64,000 nt of DNA from Prochilodus magdalenae. Taxonomy: Eukaryota > Chordata > Actinopteri > Characiformes > Prochilodontidae. Position 1 is the first letter of the stretch; each line of letters opens with the position of its first letter. The position numbers and the translations under genes were made by a program. The notes under the pieces are model-generated. The model was not told where the DNA came from. It was given only the letters and a program-made list of their open reading frames with translations, and made no database searches. Below are positions 21,792 through 33,095 of this stretch, piece by piece. The stretch spans positions 493,501 through 557,500 of the forward strand of contig JAMWET010003098.1 of NCBI GenBank assembly GCA_024036415.1, read 5' to 3'.

Positions 21792-22376
21792 CACAACCCT
21801 GTTTCCAAAAAATGTAAACAAAAACACAATGGAATTATGCACAAATTATTTAACCCCTATATTAAACAAACAATAGCACAAAAACAACATATCAAGTGTT
21901 GCATATTTTGAATTTCAGGCCAGTAACAAAAAGTTGGCTCAGATGACTGGAAGTTGTGGAAGTTGTGTACTGACAAAAAGCATCCCCGAGAACAAAAATG
22001 GTGGTAAGGTGATTACCACTCTATGAAAGACTGCATGGGGAACAATATAAGAATGACATTTCTCAATGTAAATGAGCAAAGATCTCGATTTCAGGATCTA
22101 CATTATATAATAGCGTTAAAAGATTCGGAGAATCCGGTGAATTCTACTGGATGACCACTATATTTGGGCGTCAGGTGGAACTTCGTTAAAACTAGTACAT
22201 GTACACTAGTATATCAAACTAGTGGAAATCACTGTATGAGCTCAGAACCAGTGGCTATGAACAAAATTCATCACTTCATCCACACACACAAATTAAAACT
22301 CTATCATGCAATGAAGAAACCAGATATAAACAAGGCAAGTGATAAGACCTTCTTTGACTTTCATTCAATCCAGTGA
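21792..22376 (+). pseudogene. decayed Tc1-like transposon
   Basis: The left end ACAACCCTGTTTCCAAAAAA matches the terminal motif of a Tc1-like element abundant in teleosts. The decayed transposase is readable in pieces: AAAGATTCGGAGAATCCGG gives the KRFRES block of the N-terminal domain, and 22164-22376 contains the KLKLYHAMKKPDINK block that precedes the first catalytic Asp. The catalytic half and the right terminus are absent. Many stops and frameshifts. Confidence 0.75.
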
Positions 22377-22739
22377 TATAATACTGTGTATGTATATATA
22401 TACACTTTTTAATATAGTTATGGAATATGATATTACTAATACAATAAGCTTGCTAATAGGTGTCAAGAGTTTTATTAGCTTTGATGATGGCTCAGCTAAT
22501 TAGATTTCAGAACTGGAACTATCCATATTGTATTTGCTGTTTGGAGGAGTCACATCCTCGATTTTGAAGCTTTATGGTTCATAAATATATATTCCCTGAT
22601 TAATGATTGATGCTTGTCATTCAAATGGATTTACCTTCCCAACATCCACACTCCTTAATGGGGAAATGATATGCTGTAATGGACAAAAAGGGCCAGGGTT
22701 TTGTTTCCTGGCTGGGATGTCCCGGGTCCTTTTGATGTA
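22377..22739. other. noncoding, nothing recognised
   Basis: AT-rich; the CTAATTAGATTT at about 22496 is a lone homeodomain-type site. Confidence 0.3.
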
Positions 22740-23111
22740 AAGTCTGCGTGTTCTTCCCAGACTGTCATCTTGTTACTCAGAATGCCAGTGGGACATCTTT
22801 AGGGATGAGTCCCATGACAAAATCTGCAGGAACTGCATGAGAATATTCAAACTGCATGGGATGGATTATCACAGGACACTATTAGGAACCCTTACAACTT
22901 CATTCCAAATGTCTGGCATGTTGCATTAGTAAGCATGGCAGCCAACACCATACTGAGAGACACTACTTCTGTATGTGTAGCTCAATAAATGTCGCCCATA
23001 TCAGTCTTTTATCATCGTTTATTGTTGCTGGTAACCTTTATCTTCCTTCCCAATAGCACTGCAATGCTATACTTTTTCTTCTGGGTGCACCTATTCTTTT
23101 GATGATGAGTG
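22740..23111 (+). pseudogene. Tc1/mariner-like element (family D, copy 1)
   Basis: The plus strand reads SECQWDIFRDESHDK, which fits the W-V-F-DES-R block that carries the first catalytic Asp. A decayed C-terminus (LHGMDYHRTLLGTL, then a TERHYFCM-like stretch) follows. The right end GATGATGAGTG is followed by TA, as in copies 2 and 3. The region between the first catalytic block and the C-terminus is deleted. Confidence 0.65.
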
Positions 23112-23599
23112 TATACTTGATTAACTTGTTTCACATATTTTGTACATTTTTGCAGTGCAGTGATTGGGTCATGGTGGGGTAGTGTTAACACATCACGAGA
23201 AGCATGATCGAGAGCAAAAAATCTCTGCCCCATGAGATGGTCTGGATTTTTGCTCAAAGGGGACAGCAGCCACTCTGACTGCAGCTTTACTGCTCTACCT
23301 CACCTTCAGCCCTCTATCAGTTTTCACCCACCCACTTTATCCTTTTACCTTTCCGTGATTTATGCTCCAGAGTATTATTCCACGTTAGGCATGTCATCCA
23401 AAAAAGGCTAGAAACCAAAACATTGCACGACTGAAAAAATAAAAGCTTAGCCTCTGTTTTCATCAATACATCATTAGTTCTTTTCCTTCTTTATCGCAGT
23501 GTGACAGGGGTCGATGCGTGAAGGAGATCAGAGACTTTTCCATGTGAGACTTTCAGCTGGGAAAAAAATAGGAATTTTTTTGTTAATGGCATAGAACAA
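23112..23599. other. noncoding, nothing recognised
   Basis: No supportable feature. Confidence 0.3.
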
Positions 23600-24010
23600 A
23601 CATTGCCACAATTACACTTGTTACTGAGAGAACTGTGTCTCACTTGCATTAAAAGAGGAAAAGCCCTATATTCAGACGGAGGGAAAAAACCCTTGATTAA
23701 ATCCGTCAAGGGAATATTCTTTAAATCTGCCTGTATTCTCAGAATTCTGATGGGATTAATTCTGCTAATTGCCTTCTGGCCAATTAAGAGTCTATTCCCT
23801 GCTGTAGTCTTTTGAAACATAGCAAGGCTAATTGGATTTAATCCTTATCCTTTCCACTCCAAACGCAGTACAGAAAAGGGTGTCTGAAGATGGGAAATAT
23901 TGTGATGTGTTTTGATTTAATTTAAAGCGCTCTCTATTAATGCTCAAACCCACGTATTGTTCTTAGCCTAAGAAATTAATTTCACAAGTGAAATGTTCTA
24001 GGCAGAGCAA
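23600..24010. promoter_or_regulatory. candidate enhancer block rich in homeodomain sites
   Basis: Dense TAAT-core sites between 23690 and 23860: GGGATTAATTC, GCTAATTGCC, CCAATTAAGAG, GCTAATTGGATTTAATCC. No repeat signature; short opposing open frames (109 and 70 codons) look incidental. Such density is typical of conserved developmental enhancers, but conservation is not shown here. Confidence 0.35.
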
Positions 24011-24699
24011 CATGAAGGGCTCCCAGTTTCGCTGATTACATTCACAGAACGTTCTACTCTAAAACTTTGCTTCTGCATGCAGTGTGTGGACAGAATGGGA
24101 AAGGGAATTCTAGAACATGTTGGGTTGAGTCGCTGTTGTGAAAAGTTATTTGGTAGTGGTAATTTTGTCCTCCATTTTAGTAGAAATTCAATCTGTCCTC
24201 ATTGCCCATAGCAGGTAAATGTCTGCTAATAACCTTCTACATAATCATATTCTATAAAACGTTATTTGGATCGCCCACAGTACATGCTTGGTAAAAGTTT
24301 ACCTTAAATTGCATTGAATGTACTTTCAACTAAATATAAACCCTCAGTCTAAAACCTGCTGCTAAACCTAATCCTGCTCCTAATCCCATCCCTAACTAGC
24401 ACTATCAATCCAACACTATGTTTCTAGAACTAATCTTTAGGGACTACCTGTTAAATCCTGTCTTCCAAGTGCATGCTGGTAAATTACATGGGAGTGAGGG
24501 GGCAGGGTTAGGGGTTTGGGACCACCAAGTTACCTTTTGCAAATCCTGATAGAGGATTCATTGAAAACAAACCTATGGAAACATCACAGTACTTGTTGCT
24601 TTTGTCTTTGCTAGTCAAATTACTCATCTGCTTCAGGGCTGTATCATATAGGTTACTGCTATCACTTGGTCCTTCATAGAACATGCTGCAGTTTATCTG
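24011..24699. other. noncoding DNA
   Basis: No gene recognised. A CTAAACCTAATCC-type C-rich strand stretch lies at about 24361-24400. Confidence 0.35.
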
Positions 24700-25190
24700 T
24701 GAGTCTGAACATGTGCCCAGCTTCCCAAAAGATTGGTGGAAAGACTGAATTGTTATTCATTTCTTCAACTGAAGACACAGTAGGAGAGGAGTAGGATTCC
24801 AATTCATCTGTGGAAAAGCACATTACCAAACTAGAAGAAAAGCATTTCCAGAAGAAGAACTGTTAAACCAAACATTTTGAGTTAGGTGCCAGCCAGCGTT
24901 GGAGTAGCCAGCCAATTGTGTGTAAATCTGAAAACTTGCTGAATCTCTCAAGCCTTTGGTGGAAAGAGTGAATTGGTACTCGTGTCTCAAACTGAAGACT
25001 AAGGAGGAAATGAGTAAGATCTTAATTAATGCGTGGAAGACCACATTACCAAAAAAGTAAAGAGCAATGCCAGAGCATACTGTTCTGAATGTGCTCACAC
25101 ATTTGCTCAGGGTAAAAGAACACGGTGGAAGAAAGGAAGCCTCGTGCATCTTTAGAAAGTGATGGCACCGCAAAGTAATGGGGCGGTGTC
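24700..25190. repeat. dispersed repeat family A, copy 2, with internal duplication
   Basis: Matches 47060-47290 (GATTGGTGGAAAGA-TGAATTG, then GAGCATTTCCAG-AGAAGAACTGT-AAACCA). Two tandem units are visible, at about 24727-24905 and 24910-25090: TTGGTGGAAAGA occurs in both, followed by ACTGAAGAC and then GTGGAA-A-CACATTACCAAA. It covers the distal half of the family only. Confidence 0.7.
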
Positions 25191-25278
25191 ACCGAAGGGA
25201 ACCTACGCATGCTGTAATTCCTTTTCTGACAGAATTAAACTCTAGATATGTTTTTTTTTTTTTTCTCAGATACCAGGC

Positions 25279-25605
25279 TGTAACAGGGAGGTTCAGGCAG
25301 GTTGTAAACACAAAGCGGTTTTATTAGGTTTTGTCTGGGAGGCAGGGGTCAAAATACAGGAAGGCATAGACAGAGACATATCCGAGTGAAGACAGCTAGA
25401 AACAAAACAAGGGTCAAAAACTACAAAACACAGGGACCAAAAACAATAGGTAACAACGGCTTAGCGCTCACGAGAGAAACCAGGGATATCCCAAACAGAC
25501 AGGGCAAACACAGGAGTCATTTGGCAGTCCTAACAAGTTTAAGATAAGCTGCAGGTGTGGGAGTGGGTGGAGCCAGGGTGGAGCAGGAAAAGCAGTGCAA
25601 TGACA
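25279..25605 (-). mobile_element. solo LTR, minus strand
   Basis: On the minus strand it starts TGTCATTGCACTGC and ends CTCCCTGTTACA, giving TG...CA termini over 327 bp. A polyadenylation signal (CCTAATAAAACC, complement of about 25317-25328) precedes the 3' end. The U3-side text is pyrimidine-rich. No internal retrotransposon region and no target duplication were found. Confidence 0.65.
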
Positions 25606-26399
25606 TGAAGTCCCTAGAGGTGACCATAATCTATTGCTTTTAAAAGAGAGTGCATTTTAATGATTTAACTGACTTTTATTTCTATTGAATAAGAGCTTGA
25701 CAGTTCACTCAGAGTTGTTCAAGTGTCAGTCCTGAGTCCCTCTATGGCCAATACTGAGAAGCGCAGAGACTGAAATCTCTATTTCATCATATTTCATCCC
25801 ATATCTGACATAATTAGTGTCTCTGAAAAGCACATTTGTACAACATGTCCCTTTGGAAAGGCTCCAGTCCACTGAAAAAGTCCTTTTCTTCCATCATAAA
25901 GGTTTTCCCTTTGGCCCGGTCCAGTTGCTGAGGCTGAACAGTAGGGGGGAGAGACAGGTCTGCTCATAAATCCAAGCCCACTGCAGTAAAAGCTCATCCC
26001 TATCCACCCACTGCCCCGCTCATCCTCTTAAATGACAATAAGAATTAATGGTATTAAAGGGTTATACCTCTGAGCCTCTTAAACTCTGCTTTACTGCCGT
26101 GCGGCAAGTCTGACCCACCGGCTCCGTGTATCGCACTATCCGTAAACATACCTAATACGGCACACATGGTCAGTACTATTATAGCCGCTGCACACGTGGA
26201 TTGAAAATTAGCTGACTTCTTACACAACGCTATATGGCTTTAAAATATAAGGTAATTTACCCCTGTACATAAAAGAGCCTGAAATCATCAATAAAACAAG
26301 GGAAACATCAGAAGCGTGCAGCTGAGGGCCCAGAAGGCTCCATAGTGAAGTTTGATAGTTTGCATAAAAGCAGCAGCTGAATCAGTGAAACATATTTTA
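25606..26399. other. noncoding, nothing firm
   Basis: No supportable gene. Part of 26030-26400 is unique-looking. Confidence 0.3.
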
Positions 26400-26797
26400 T
26401 TGCGCTGTTACCTGATTGGCCTTTATGAAAGCATGAGGTGATATTTTTCACTTTGCTTAATGATGTTGATGTATGTAGTTTTTTTCAACCCAGTAACAGT
26501 ACCGAAGCAGGCCCGCTGATGGCCAACCCACAGCCTCGGCCTGCCCTCTGCCTGACGTCACGCCCAGTTCATCAGCTCCTGATGGCTAAGCCTGAGAAAT
26601 GGCGCAGGCATCAATTCTCCATTAACACAGGCTGTCATCAGCAAGCTGCTTATGGAGGCCTCATTCCTCTGAGTGACTGTATACATTTCTGCTAATAATG
26701 TGTTTACTCGAGCTGTCCAGGGAGTCAGAAGCAGTGACAAATCCCCCTCAAGGATAAAATACTTATTTCGAATTAAGTGACTTCTCATGAAACAAAG
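26400..26797. promoter_or_regulatory. candidate conserved noncoding block with a perfect CRE
   Basis: Unique-looking block with GCTTAATGATGTTGATG, GCTAATAATGTGTTTAC and a palindromic CRE at 26553-26560. Overlapping open frames on opposite strands (85 and 76 codons) show no domain. Confidence 0.3.
26553..26560. promoter_or_regulatory. palindromic CRE TGACGTCA
   Basis: Perfect CREB/ATF consensus in context GCC[TGACGTCA]CGCCC. Function unproven. Confidence 0.4.
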
Positions 26798-26872
26798 ATG
26801 GAGAAAGACAGAGAGAGCAAGAGGGAGAGAGAGAGAGGAAGGGTGGGAGGGAGCGAGAGAGGGAGAGGGAGT
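26798..26872. repeat. purine-rich (GA)n-like tract
   Basis: About 75 bp almost entirely of A and G on the plus strand, with GAGAGAGA cores. A potential triplex-forming run. Confidence 0.9.
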
Positions 26873-27708
26873 TAATGTGAGTGGGACTAAGTACAGTTGA
26901 GTGTATGTGTCTGATGGGGGGTTAGTAAGGGATCTTGGAGCTTTCTCTCTCCTTGCCTCTCAGCTAAAAGAAGATTTAGGCTAATGACGCAATTTAAAAA
27001 CAATAACATTTGTGAGTAAAAGCCAGCTCTTAGCCAGTGCCTTGATAGAGCATGGCAGCTAGAAAGCAATGGGATTGAGGCCTCATGCTAAGTAGCCTAT
27101 GACTAATGTACAGGAGACGTGCCTTTAATTCAAACGTCTTAGTGCAAATCAAAGGCGCTTTGTAGGTTTATTTCCATGGTGCAAAATCACTGGATTCAAT
27201 TGTTATGTTTTTATGAATTTGACACTTCCGCTTGGGTGCTCTTGCATGTTTGCTAATAGCGTGTATTAGCCAACAAGTACAATCCATTCCGGGTGAATTC
27301 GTAGCTTATGAACTGGTAATAAAACTTTTTGATGTAGTGTAGTGCAGGGTTGGGCTTTGTGCCCTGTCAATTGTCAAAAGTCATGTAAAAGCATTTATGA
27401 TTCTCACTTATGATTCTTTATTTGCTGTCATGTGCTGCATTATTTCAAAACTGGAAAGGAATAAAATAAAAACAGTAGTTCCCTTACATGTCCACCGAGT
27501 AAGTGCATGATTTAAATCAGAGTCCATCTATCTAACAGTTAATAAATATTAAGCAGTGGTGAAAACTAGGACAGAAAACTGTTTAGCATTAGCCAAGGTA
27601 GCACCATGATAACTGCTTAAAAACGTGTTTAAAACACAACAAAGAACCGGCATGATACTGGTTACTGTTGTTTTGAGCAAGATTTGCTGGTCATCCATCA
27701 CTAACCAG
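26873..27708. other. noncoding DNA
   Basis: No gene recognised; mixed AT-rich sequence. Confidence 0.35.
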
Positions 27709-28122
27709 CATAAACCTAGGGTTGCCACCTTTCAGAAATGAAAACAAAGGGGGCGGAGTGGAGGGGTGGGGTGGGCATGGTCATGTGTGAGTGACGTGTT
27801 CGAAATCGTGTCCCATATTTGATCTGATATCGGGGGAGGAGGGGTTTGTTTTGGGGAGAGTCTGATCAATCATGTATGACTCGGACATTTACAGTAATCC
27901 GAAAAAAACGTGTCCCGTATTTGAGATGATCTGCAGGTTGGGGTGCGGGGGTTGGGGTGGAGACTATGATCATTCATGTGTGTGACAGACGTGTATATCG
28001 GATATTTACGGAAATACAAAACAAATTTACGGACATTTACGGAAATACGGGAGACAACATTTAATTGCCAAATAAAGGATAATTCCGTATTTTACGGGAC
28101 AGGTGGCAACCCTACATAAACC
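27709..28122. mobile_element. hAT-like MITE with perfect 8-bp target duplication
   Basis: The element itself is 27717-28114 (398 bp). It starts TAGGGTTGCCACCTTTC and ends with the inverse (GACAGGTGGCAACCCTA), with terminal inverted repeats of about 18 bp. It is flanked on both sides by the same octamer CATAAACC (27709-27716 and 28115-28122), the 8-bp duplication characteristic of hAT transposition. The interior has a diverged tandem duplication of about 102 bp (CGTGTCCC at 27807 and again at 27909), repeated TTTACGG motifs and no coding capacity. Confidence 0.88.
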
Positions 28123-29320
28123 TGCATGGAACCATAATGGAACCAGCAAGCTATTTTTTTCTGCAAGGTAGCTCTGCTCACCAGCTCTGTTCTTGCTAGC
28201 TAAAGCACTGACCCAAGTTTAGATCGTGTTTATACCTGCGAGAGTGAAGTTGGGCAACTGGCATTGAAGGCCTTTGAGTGTTTTGTGGTGTTTGGATCTG
28301 TAGCTTGATCAGCTTACCTAATGTTACATTATTGAGCAGGCTACAGACCTAAACAGAGCACACGCAGTACAGGTTTATTCTGACTGTGTTGTTAAAACAA
28401 GTTAAAATTATAAAAACACATAAGATTTGACTTTCATTAGTTATAAAAACTGTCAGAGAGATCAAAATTTGAGTAACTGGTGTTGGAGCGACAGAAAGTT
28501 GAAGCGAGACCTGTTTGGTGGGGTTTGGGTCTATAGGAAACAATAACTTGGATGGCGGCTAACAAGCCACCCACCACAGCATGGGTGGGTTCCAGCTAAC
28601 AGGTGCTAAAATAATAGCTGATGTCTGAGAGTGCAGAGTTGAGTGAAAGCTGAAATCGAATGTGTTCTGTGATGTGTGTACCTCCTAGCCCTCACTGAGT
28701 CACTAGCACACTTATTTTTCTGAGGTTTTTACTGATAGTATCTATTATCTATTTTATCTATCAGTGCCACCTATTGGTAAGCTGTCGCCCCACCAGCCAG
28801 TAAGCCATTCTAAAACATTAATGAGTGGAACATATTTATTTAATGCTTCAACAATAACATAGCTTTAAATACAGCACTATTATTGATTTAATTATACTCC
28901 ACAACCTTAATGTACAGTCTAAGAAGAATACAGGTGGTATACTTGTATTCCCGTATTGGTATTATTGATATCTAACGTTTTTAAATGGCAGTTGGCAAAG
29001 TCATGACTCCTCACTATTAGCTTTTCCTGCAGCAGCAAAACAGATCCTGACTGGTTAGGACACAGCAGCTACCTCTACCAACACGACAGCACTCATCAGA
29101 ATGGAAAGCCTGTGCAACAGGACCATCAGTCAGGTACAGCAATAAGGCCCGTTCTTGCTTACGTCACATGCGCAGCTGAGCTTGAATCATTTCCATGTCT
29201 CGTGATGTCAAACCTACCCACCAAGTTTTATTTCTGTTATTTGATTTGTTCAGGGTGCAACTATTTTTTCGATGTGATTGAGAACCTACACCTACTGCCC
29301 TACTTGTTATATAGCAATGT
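28123..29320. other. noncoding DNA
   Basis: No supportable gene. A 64-codon minus-strand frame at 28349-28543 has no domain. Confidence 0.35.
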
Positions 29321-29581
29321 TTAATATCGTCGCTGTCAGATCAAAAACATGTATCTCCATTTTTGTCCATTTTGACTTTTATACATCATTTAATCACAAC
29401 CGCTGCCATTTACACCCTGTAAGAACTGCATGATGAATGGACCAACAGAATTGGCCCAAAAGTCTTTGGAAAGACATCTGGTTCCATTGACTTACATTAC
29501 AATTGAGTGAGGTTTTTGGTCTCTCCGGTAAAGTTGTCATTTAGAAGATACATGTTTTTCTTTGGACAGCGATGATATTAA
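29321..29581. mobile_element. TTAA-flanked MITE (family F, copy 1)
   Basis: The element 29325-29577 (253 bp) starts TATCGTCGCTGTC and ends GACAGCGATGATA. The inverted match continues through AAAAACATGTATCT on both sides, about 35 bp in all. Both ends abut TTAA (29321-29324 and 29578-29581), the target duplication of piggyBac and Kolobok elements. Noncoding. Related copies lie at 32570-32665 and 34852-35100. Confidence 0.85.
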
Positions 29582-31149
29582 AACTGCTTTGTAAGTAGCC
29601 TGAGAACCACTACGAGGATAAACCTGGGGGTGTTTCCAATACTATGTTAGCAGCAACCTCAATTTGCACGCTAGGTTTAATACTACTTATAGATCAAACA
29701 TTGACATTTGAATCTTGTATGTATGTAACTTTACTGTGTGTGTTTCAGTTTTCAGTAAACTTACCCTTTAATTCTCACAGAGTGTGAGTTATGTGTGGAT
29801 TCTAGTCATTTTTCCCAGTTACAAACGTCACTGTTTTAAGGTTTGTATAAAAAAGGAGAAAAATTAAAGGTTATGAGTTAAATTTAATTTAATTATGACA
29901 GAACTCTGACAGGGACTGAAGTAAAAATAGACACTGAATTTTATATAGGCATTATAAATATCATATCAAAAACATGTAATGGCAAATAAGAAGTCTTAAC
30001 CTTTAAGTAGGTTGTAAAAAGTCACCATGTGATATTAAAGCTGCACAGTTTGTCTGAAAACTCAGCCTATGGTTTCACAAGGCTTCTGTTTTTTTTTTTG
30101 TTTTTTTTTGAAAGAATGAAGCAGGAGAAATTAAGTAGTAGTAACCGGCGTTAGGGAAACAGCCAAAAACATGTCTCTAGTTGAGACTGCTGAACAGTAC
30201 CTAGTGTGAGGAGGCTGAGCTTATTTGGTTGGTCATTGCCACTTGGAAGGAGTCTAACACAGGAGGTTAGCTTATTTGTATAGGTTATGAACTGTACTGT
30301 TTACAATCAACACAATCTGGTATGAAGCACTAAAGATAAGATAATGAGATATACCTGTATTGTTGTTAGTCTCCATATCTGATAAACAGCATATCTACAT
30401 AGTCTGTAGAACATCCTTCAATAGATCATTCATATAAAAAGACTGTGTAAATATGGAAATTCTTAAAAAATTCTCTGTTTGTTTGTTTGTTAGTAGGAGG
30501 CAGTCATGTGTAGTGCTAGTGTCAGTGTCCTGAATGGCAATGGGAGAAAGAGAGCATCTGGAAAAACAAACAGGAAGCCCGGAGAGGAATCTGAGGATGA
30601 AATATGTATGTGAGGGGGTGGACACCGTATCAGTGCCATAAAATTGGAGTTTAAGAGTGACGGCACTGCTCCCATTTGCATCACATGCCTCATGAAAATA
30701 TAATGAAAACCCATTCAGTGACCTAGAGAATCCTTTACAGTCTCACTTACAGACTGTATGGCTAAGCTGGACGTTCCATTCTGTTTTGGATGAGGTTCAC
30801 CACAACATCAAGGTAATTACACTGCCGGCAGGAATTAAAAAATAAAATCTGAGGCTACTTAGCAAGGGAACAAAAGCCTGTCATGTTTGATGTAGTTTTA
30901 GTGGTACATGAAATATCTTAACCATGCCTATTTCATGCCTGTCTACACACACTTCAGAGAATTAATGTCTTGCCATGACATTTCAAATAGAATTCACAAT
31001 GGTTTACCTCAGGAACATGCCTCGGTTCTATCAAAGTGAACTCAACAGTCAACTGCTATATCCATATTCATAAAAGATGGCAGATAAAGAAAGATTTTGA
31101 CCAAAAAAAGCAAGTCTTTCTGGACACTTTGAAAAATATCTTGGCGCTA
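29582..31149. other. AT-rich noncoding DNA
   Basis: No gene recognised. T-rich low-complexity sequence at 30089-30110. Two short minus-strand frames near 30395-30714 have no domain. Confidence 0.35.
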
Positions 31150-31800
31150 GTCCTGACCTGAGAGCGCTAGATGTTTTATAATGTCTGTCGTTGAGCTTTA
31201 AATGCTTTATAATATGCGATGGGTGTAAACAGAACCTTGGATTCGGACCTTACCCTCGTTGTCCACCGGGCAGCTCCTGAATCACTGTGGGAGTCTAAGG
31301 ATTCGTTGGGAAGCTTTTGCACAGCCTGCGCACGAGCTCTTTCACAGGCTCTCCCGCGCACACGTCGACTAGTCCAGCATGAGTAAAAACTAATCTCCTC
31401 TTTGTCACGGTCCAACATCTGGATCTGCTAAGCAAATCAACGGCCTCGCTCCTCCACTGTCGTTTAACCTGCAAGCAATTGACCCGCGTGTTGAAAAGTT
31501 TTTTTGGATACTTACGAGGCCCTGCTTAGAGTACATCCCCCCCTGTGCCATAAATCACACAGTGTGCTCGCTGCACGAGCCCGGCTTGGTCTGGTTGTAA
31601 TTTTCAGGTTTCTTTCAGGAACGTTTACGTTAATGTGCAGATTATCGTGATGCTGTTCTAAATCCGTGGCAGATGCGGCCTGCTGAAAGTTTTAAGAGAC
31701 GTTTGCGAGGAACACGTACATATGAAGTTTGATTAATTGCAGCTGTATAGAATCCATATGGTGTTGACTGAGGCTGTGTTCAGATTGCATCTAGTAGCCT
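31150..31800. promoter_or_regulatory. candidate conserved noncoding block
   Basis: GC-richer, repeat-free sequence with CCATAAATCACA (Hox/CDX-like), GCAATTGACCCGCG and several CpG-containing motifs. An 80-codon minus-strand frame (31176-31418) is Arg-rich, without a domain. Could be an enhancer or a noncoding exon. Confidence 0.3.
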
Positions 31801-32204
31801 CCGTGACAACGGATTTACTGTCACAATGACGTTAGCCAGCTTCTAACTGCTTTAATGTATTTATAGAGAAATTTGTTGAAACATTACTTGCAGATCCCGT
31901 GTTGACGTTCTTAAAGACTTCTTCCAGCATCTAATGGTCTGCTGTTGGGTTAACCTTGCTAACCTAGCCTGGACATGTTGGCAGTGGGTTTAAATCTTCT
32001 CCACTTGTAAATGATCTTCCATAGAGTGGAATTCTAATAGTACAGATATCATTTTAAAGCCCTCCAAAATGTGCATCTACAACCTTCTTTCTGAAGCCCC
32101 CAGTGAGCTTCACTGATCTCCTCATGATGATATCCCTAACTCCAATAATAAAGACCAAACCAGATCACATACTTGATGCTTACTGTAACTAAAATCAGCT
32201 CCTC
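31801..32204. other. noncoding, nothing recognised
   Basis: No supportable feature. Confidence 0.3.
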
Positions 32205-32563
32205 CAGAATTGTACTTTTATGCTTTATTTGAGCACCGAAGCATTTGGAAGCTTGGCCTGCGCCTGCTGACCCATCTTATGAACCACCAACATAATTACA
32301 GACTAATCAGACACTATACTCTCCTTTCTTGGGCTGTCTTGTATCTGGTGTTGACCCGAGGAGGATGGGTTCCCCCTTTGAGTCTTGGTTCCTCTTGAGG
32401 TTTCTTCCTTCCTAACTAAGGGAGTTTTTCCTTGTCACTGTCGCCCTCGGCTTGCTCGTTGGGGGCTCGAACACCAGATTCTTTGTAAAGATTCTTTGTA
32501 AAGCTGCTTTGTGACGACGTCTGTTGTAAAAAGCGCTATAAAAATAAATGTTGATTGACTGAT
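32205..32563 (+). mobile_element. LINE-derived 3' end fragment
   Basis: Contains the motif series GGTTCCTCTTGAGGTTTCTTCC, GGGAGTTTTTCCTTGTCACT, GGCTTGCTCGTTGGGGGCTC and GTAAAGCTGCTTTGTGACGA, ending AAAAGCGCTATAAAAATAAA plus a short TTGATTGACTGA tail. This ordered series recurs throughout teleost genomes as the 3' end of a non-LTR retrotransposon. The 5' limit is uncertain, and an internal 14-bp direct duplication (AGATTCTTTGTAAA) is visible at about 32476-32502. Confidence 0.7.
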
Positions 32564-32569
32564 TTCAGA

Positions 32570-32665
32570 AACATTTCATGATGAATGGATGAACAGAAAA
32601 GGTTTGGTTACATTGACGTATTAGCTTTTTTACCCTCTCCTGTAAAGTTGCCATTTTGGATGTAT
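32570..32665. repeat. MITE family F, partial copy 2
   Basis: Right-hand part only: CATGATGAATGGA, GGTT-CATTGAC, CTCTCCTGTAAAGTTGCCAT, matching 29430-29540 and 34950-35070. The LINE tail abuts its left side, so the LINE fragment may have inserted into or truncated it. Confidence 0.7.
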
Positions 32666-32699
32666 GAGAGACTCCTCAATGCTATGGGTCTAAAAGGAA

Positions 32700-32790
32700 G
32701 TGTAGCTTAAGTCATTTGGCCACCCAGAGGCCTGACCTTAATATCGCTGAATGTATATGTGACTGCTTGGAACATGCGTAGCCAAAAATA
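32700..32790 (+). pseudogene. Tc1-like transposase catalytic-Glu fragment
   Basis: The plus strand reads ATQRPDLNIAECICDCLEHA then a stop. It resembles the SPDLNPIEHLWDHL block of Tc1-like transposases, with the catalytic Glu apparently kept. Only about 20 codons are convincing. Confidence 0.45.
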
Positions 32791-32974
32791 TGCCCAACTT
32801 CTAAGACCACCATGTGCAATGAAGCCTGGTATAGGGAGGGGAATTACGCACCCTGGCTTTGGGATGTAGAGCAATGGGCTTTGATTCTCTGCAGTGATCA
32901 ACCATCACATACCATTGAAATGAGCCGAAGCACCGTTTGTGATCTAATCGTTTAACATCTCTACCCCAGTAAAA
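32791..32974. other. noncoding between two Tc1 scraps
   Basis: Probably more decayed transposon sequence; nothing readable. Confidence 0.25.
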
Positions 32975-33095
32975 GCCTCTATTCTTCTGGGAAAAGTTTT
33001 CGTTTTCAGATGTTGGAACATGGCTGTGAAGATTTTATTGCATTCAGCCATAAAAGCATTAGTGAGATAAAATCACACCAGTTCTGAGCTGAAAT
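32975..33095 (-). pseudogene. Tc1-like transposase C-terminal fragment
   Basis: The minus strand reads LTNAFMAECNKIFTAMFQHL then KTKTFPRRIEA, matching the LTNALLAEW-QIP-LQNLV-SLPRRVEA end of Tc1-like transposases. It has the opposite orientation to the fragment at 32700-32790, so at least two insertions are involved. Confidence 0.6.

Noticed and set aside
14880..24420. CTAA/CCTAA-rich stretches (about 14894-14950 and 24361-24410) as interstitial telomeric repeats
   Set aside because: No run of perfect TTAGGG/CCCTAA units; degenerate and short.
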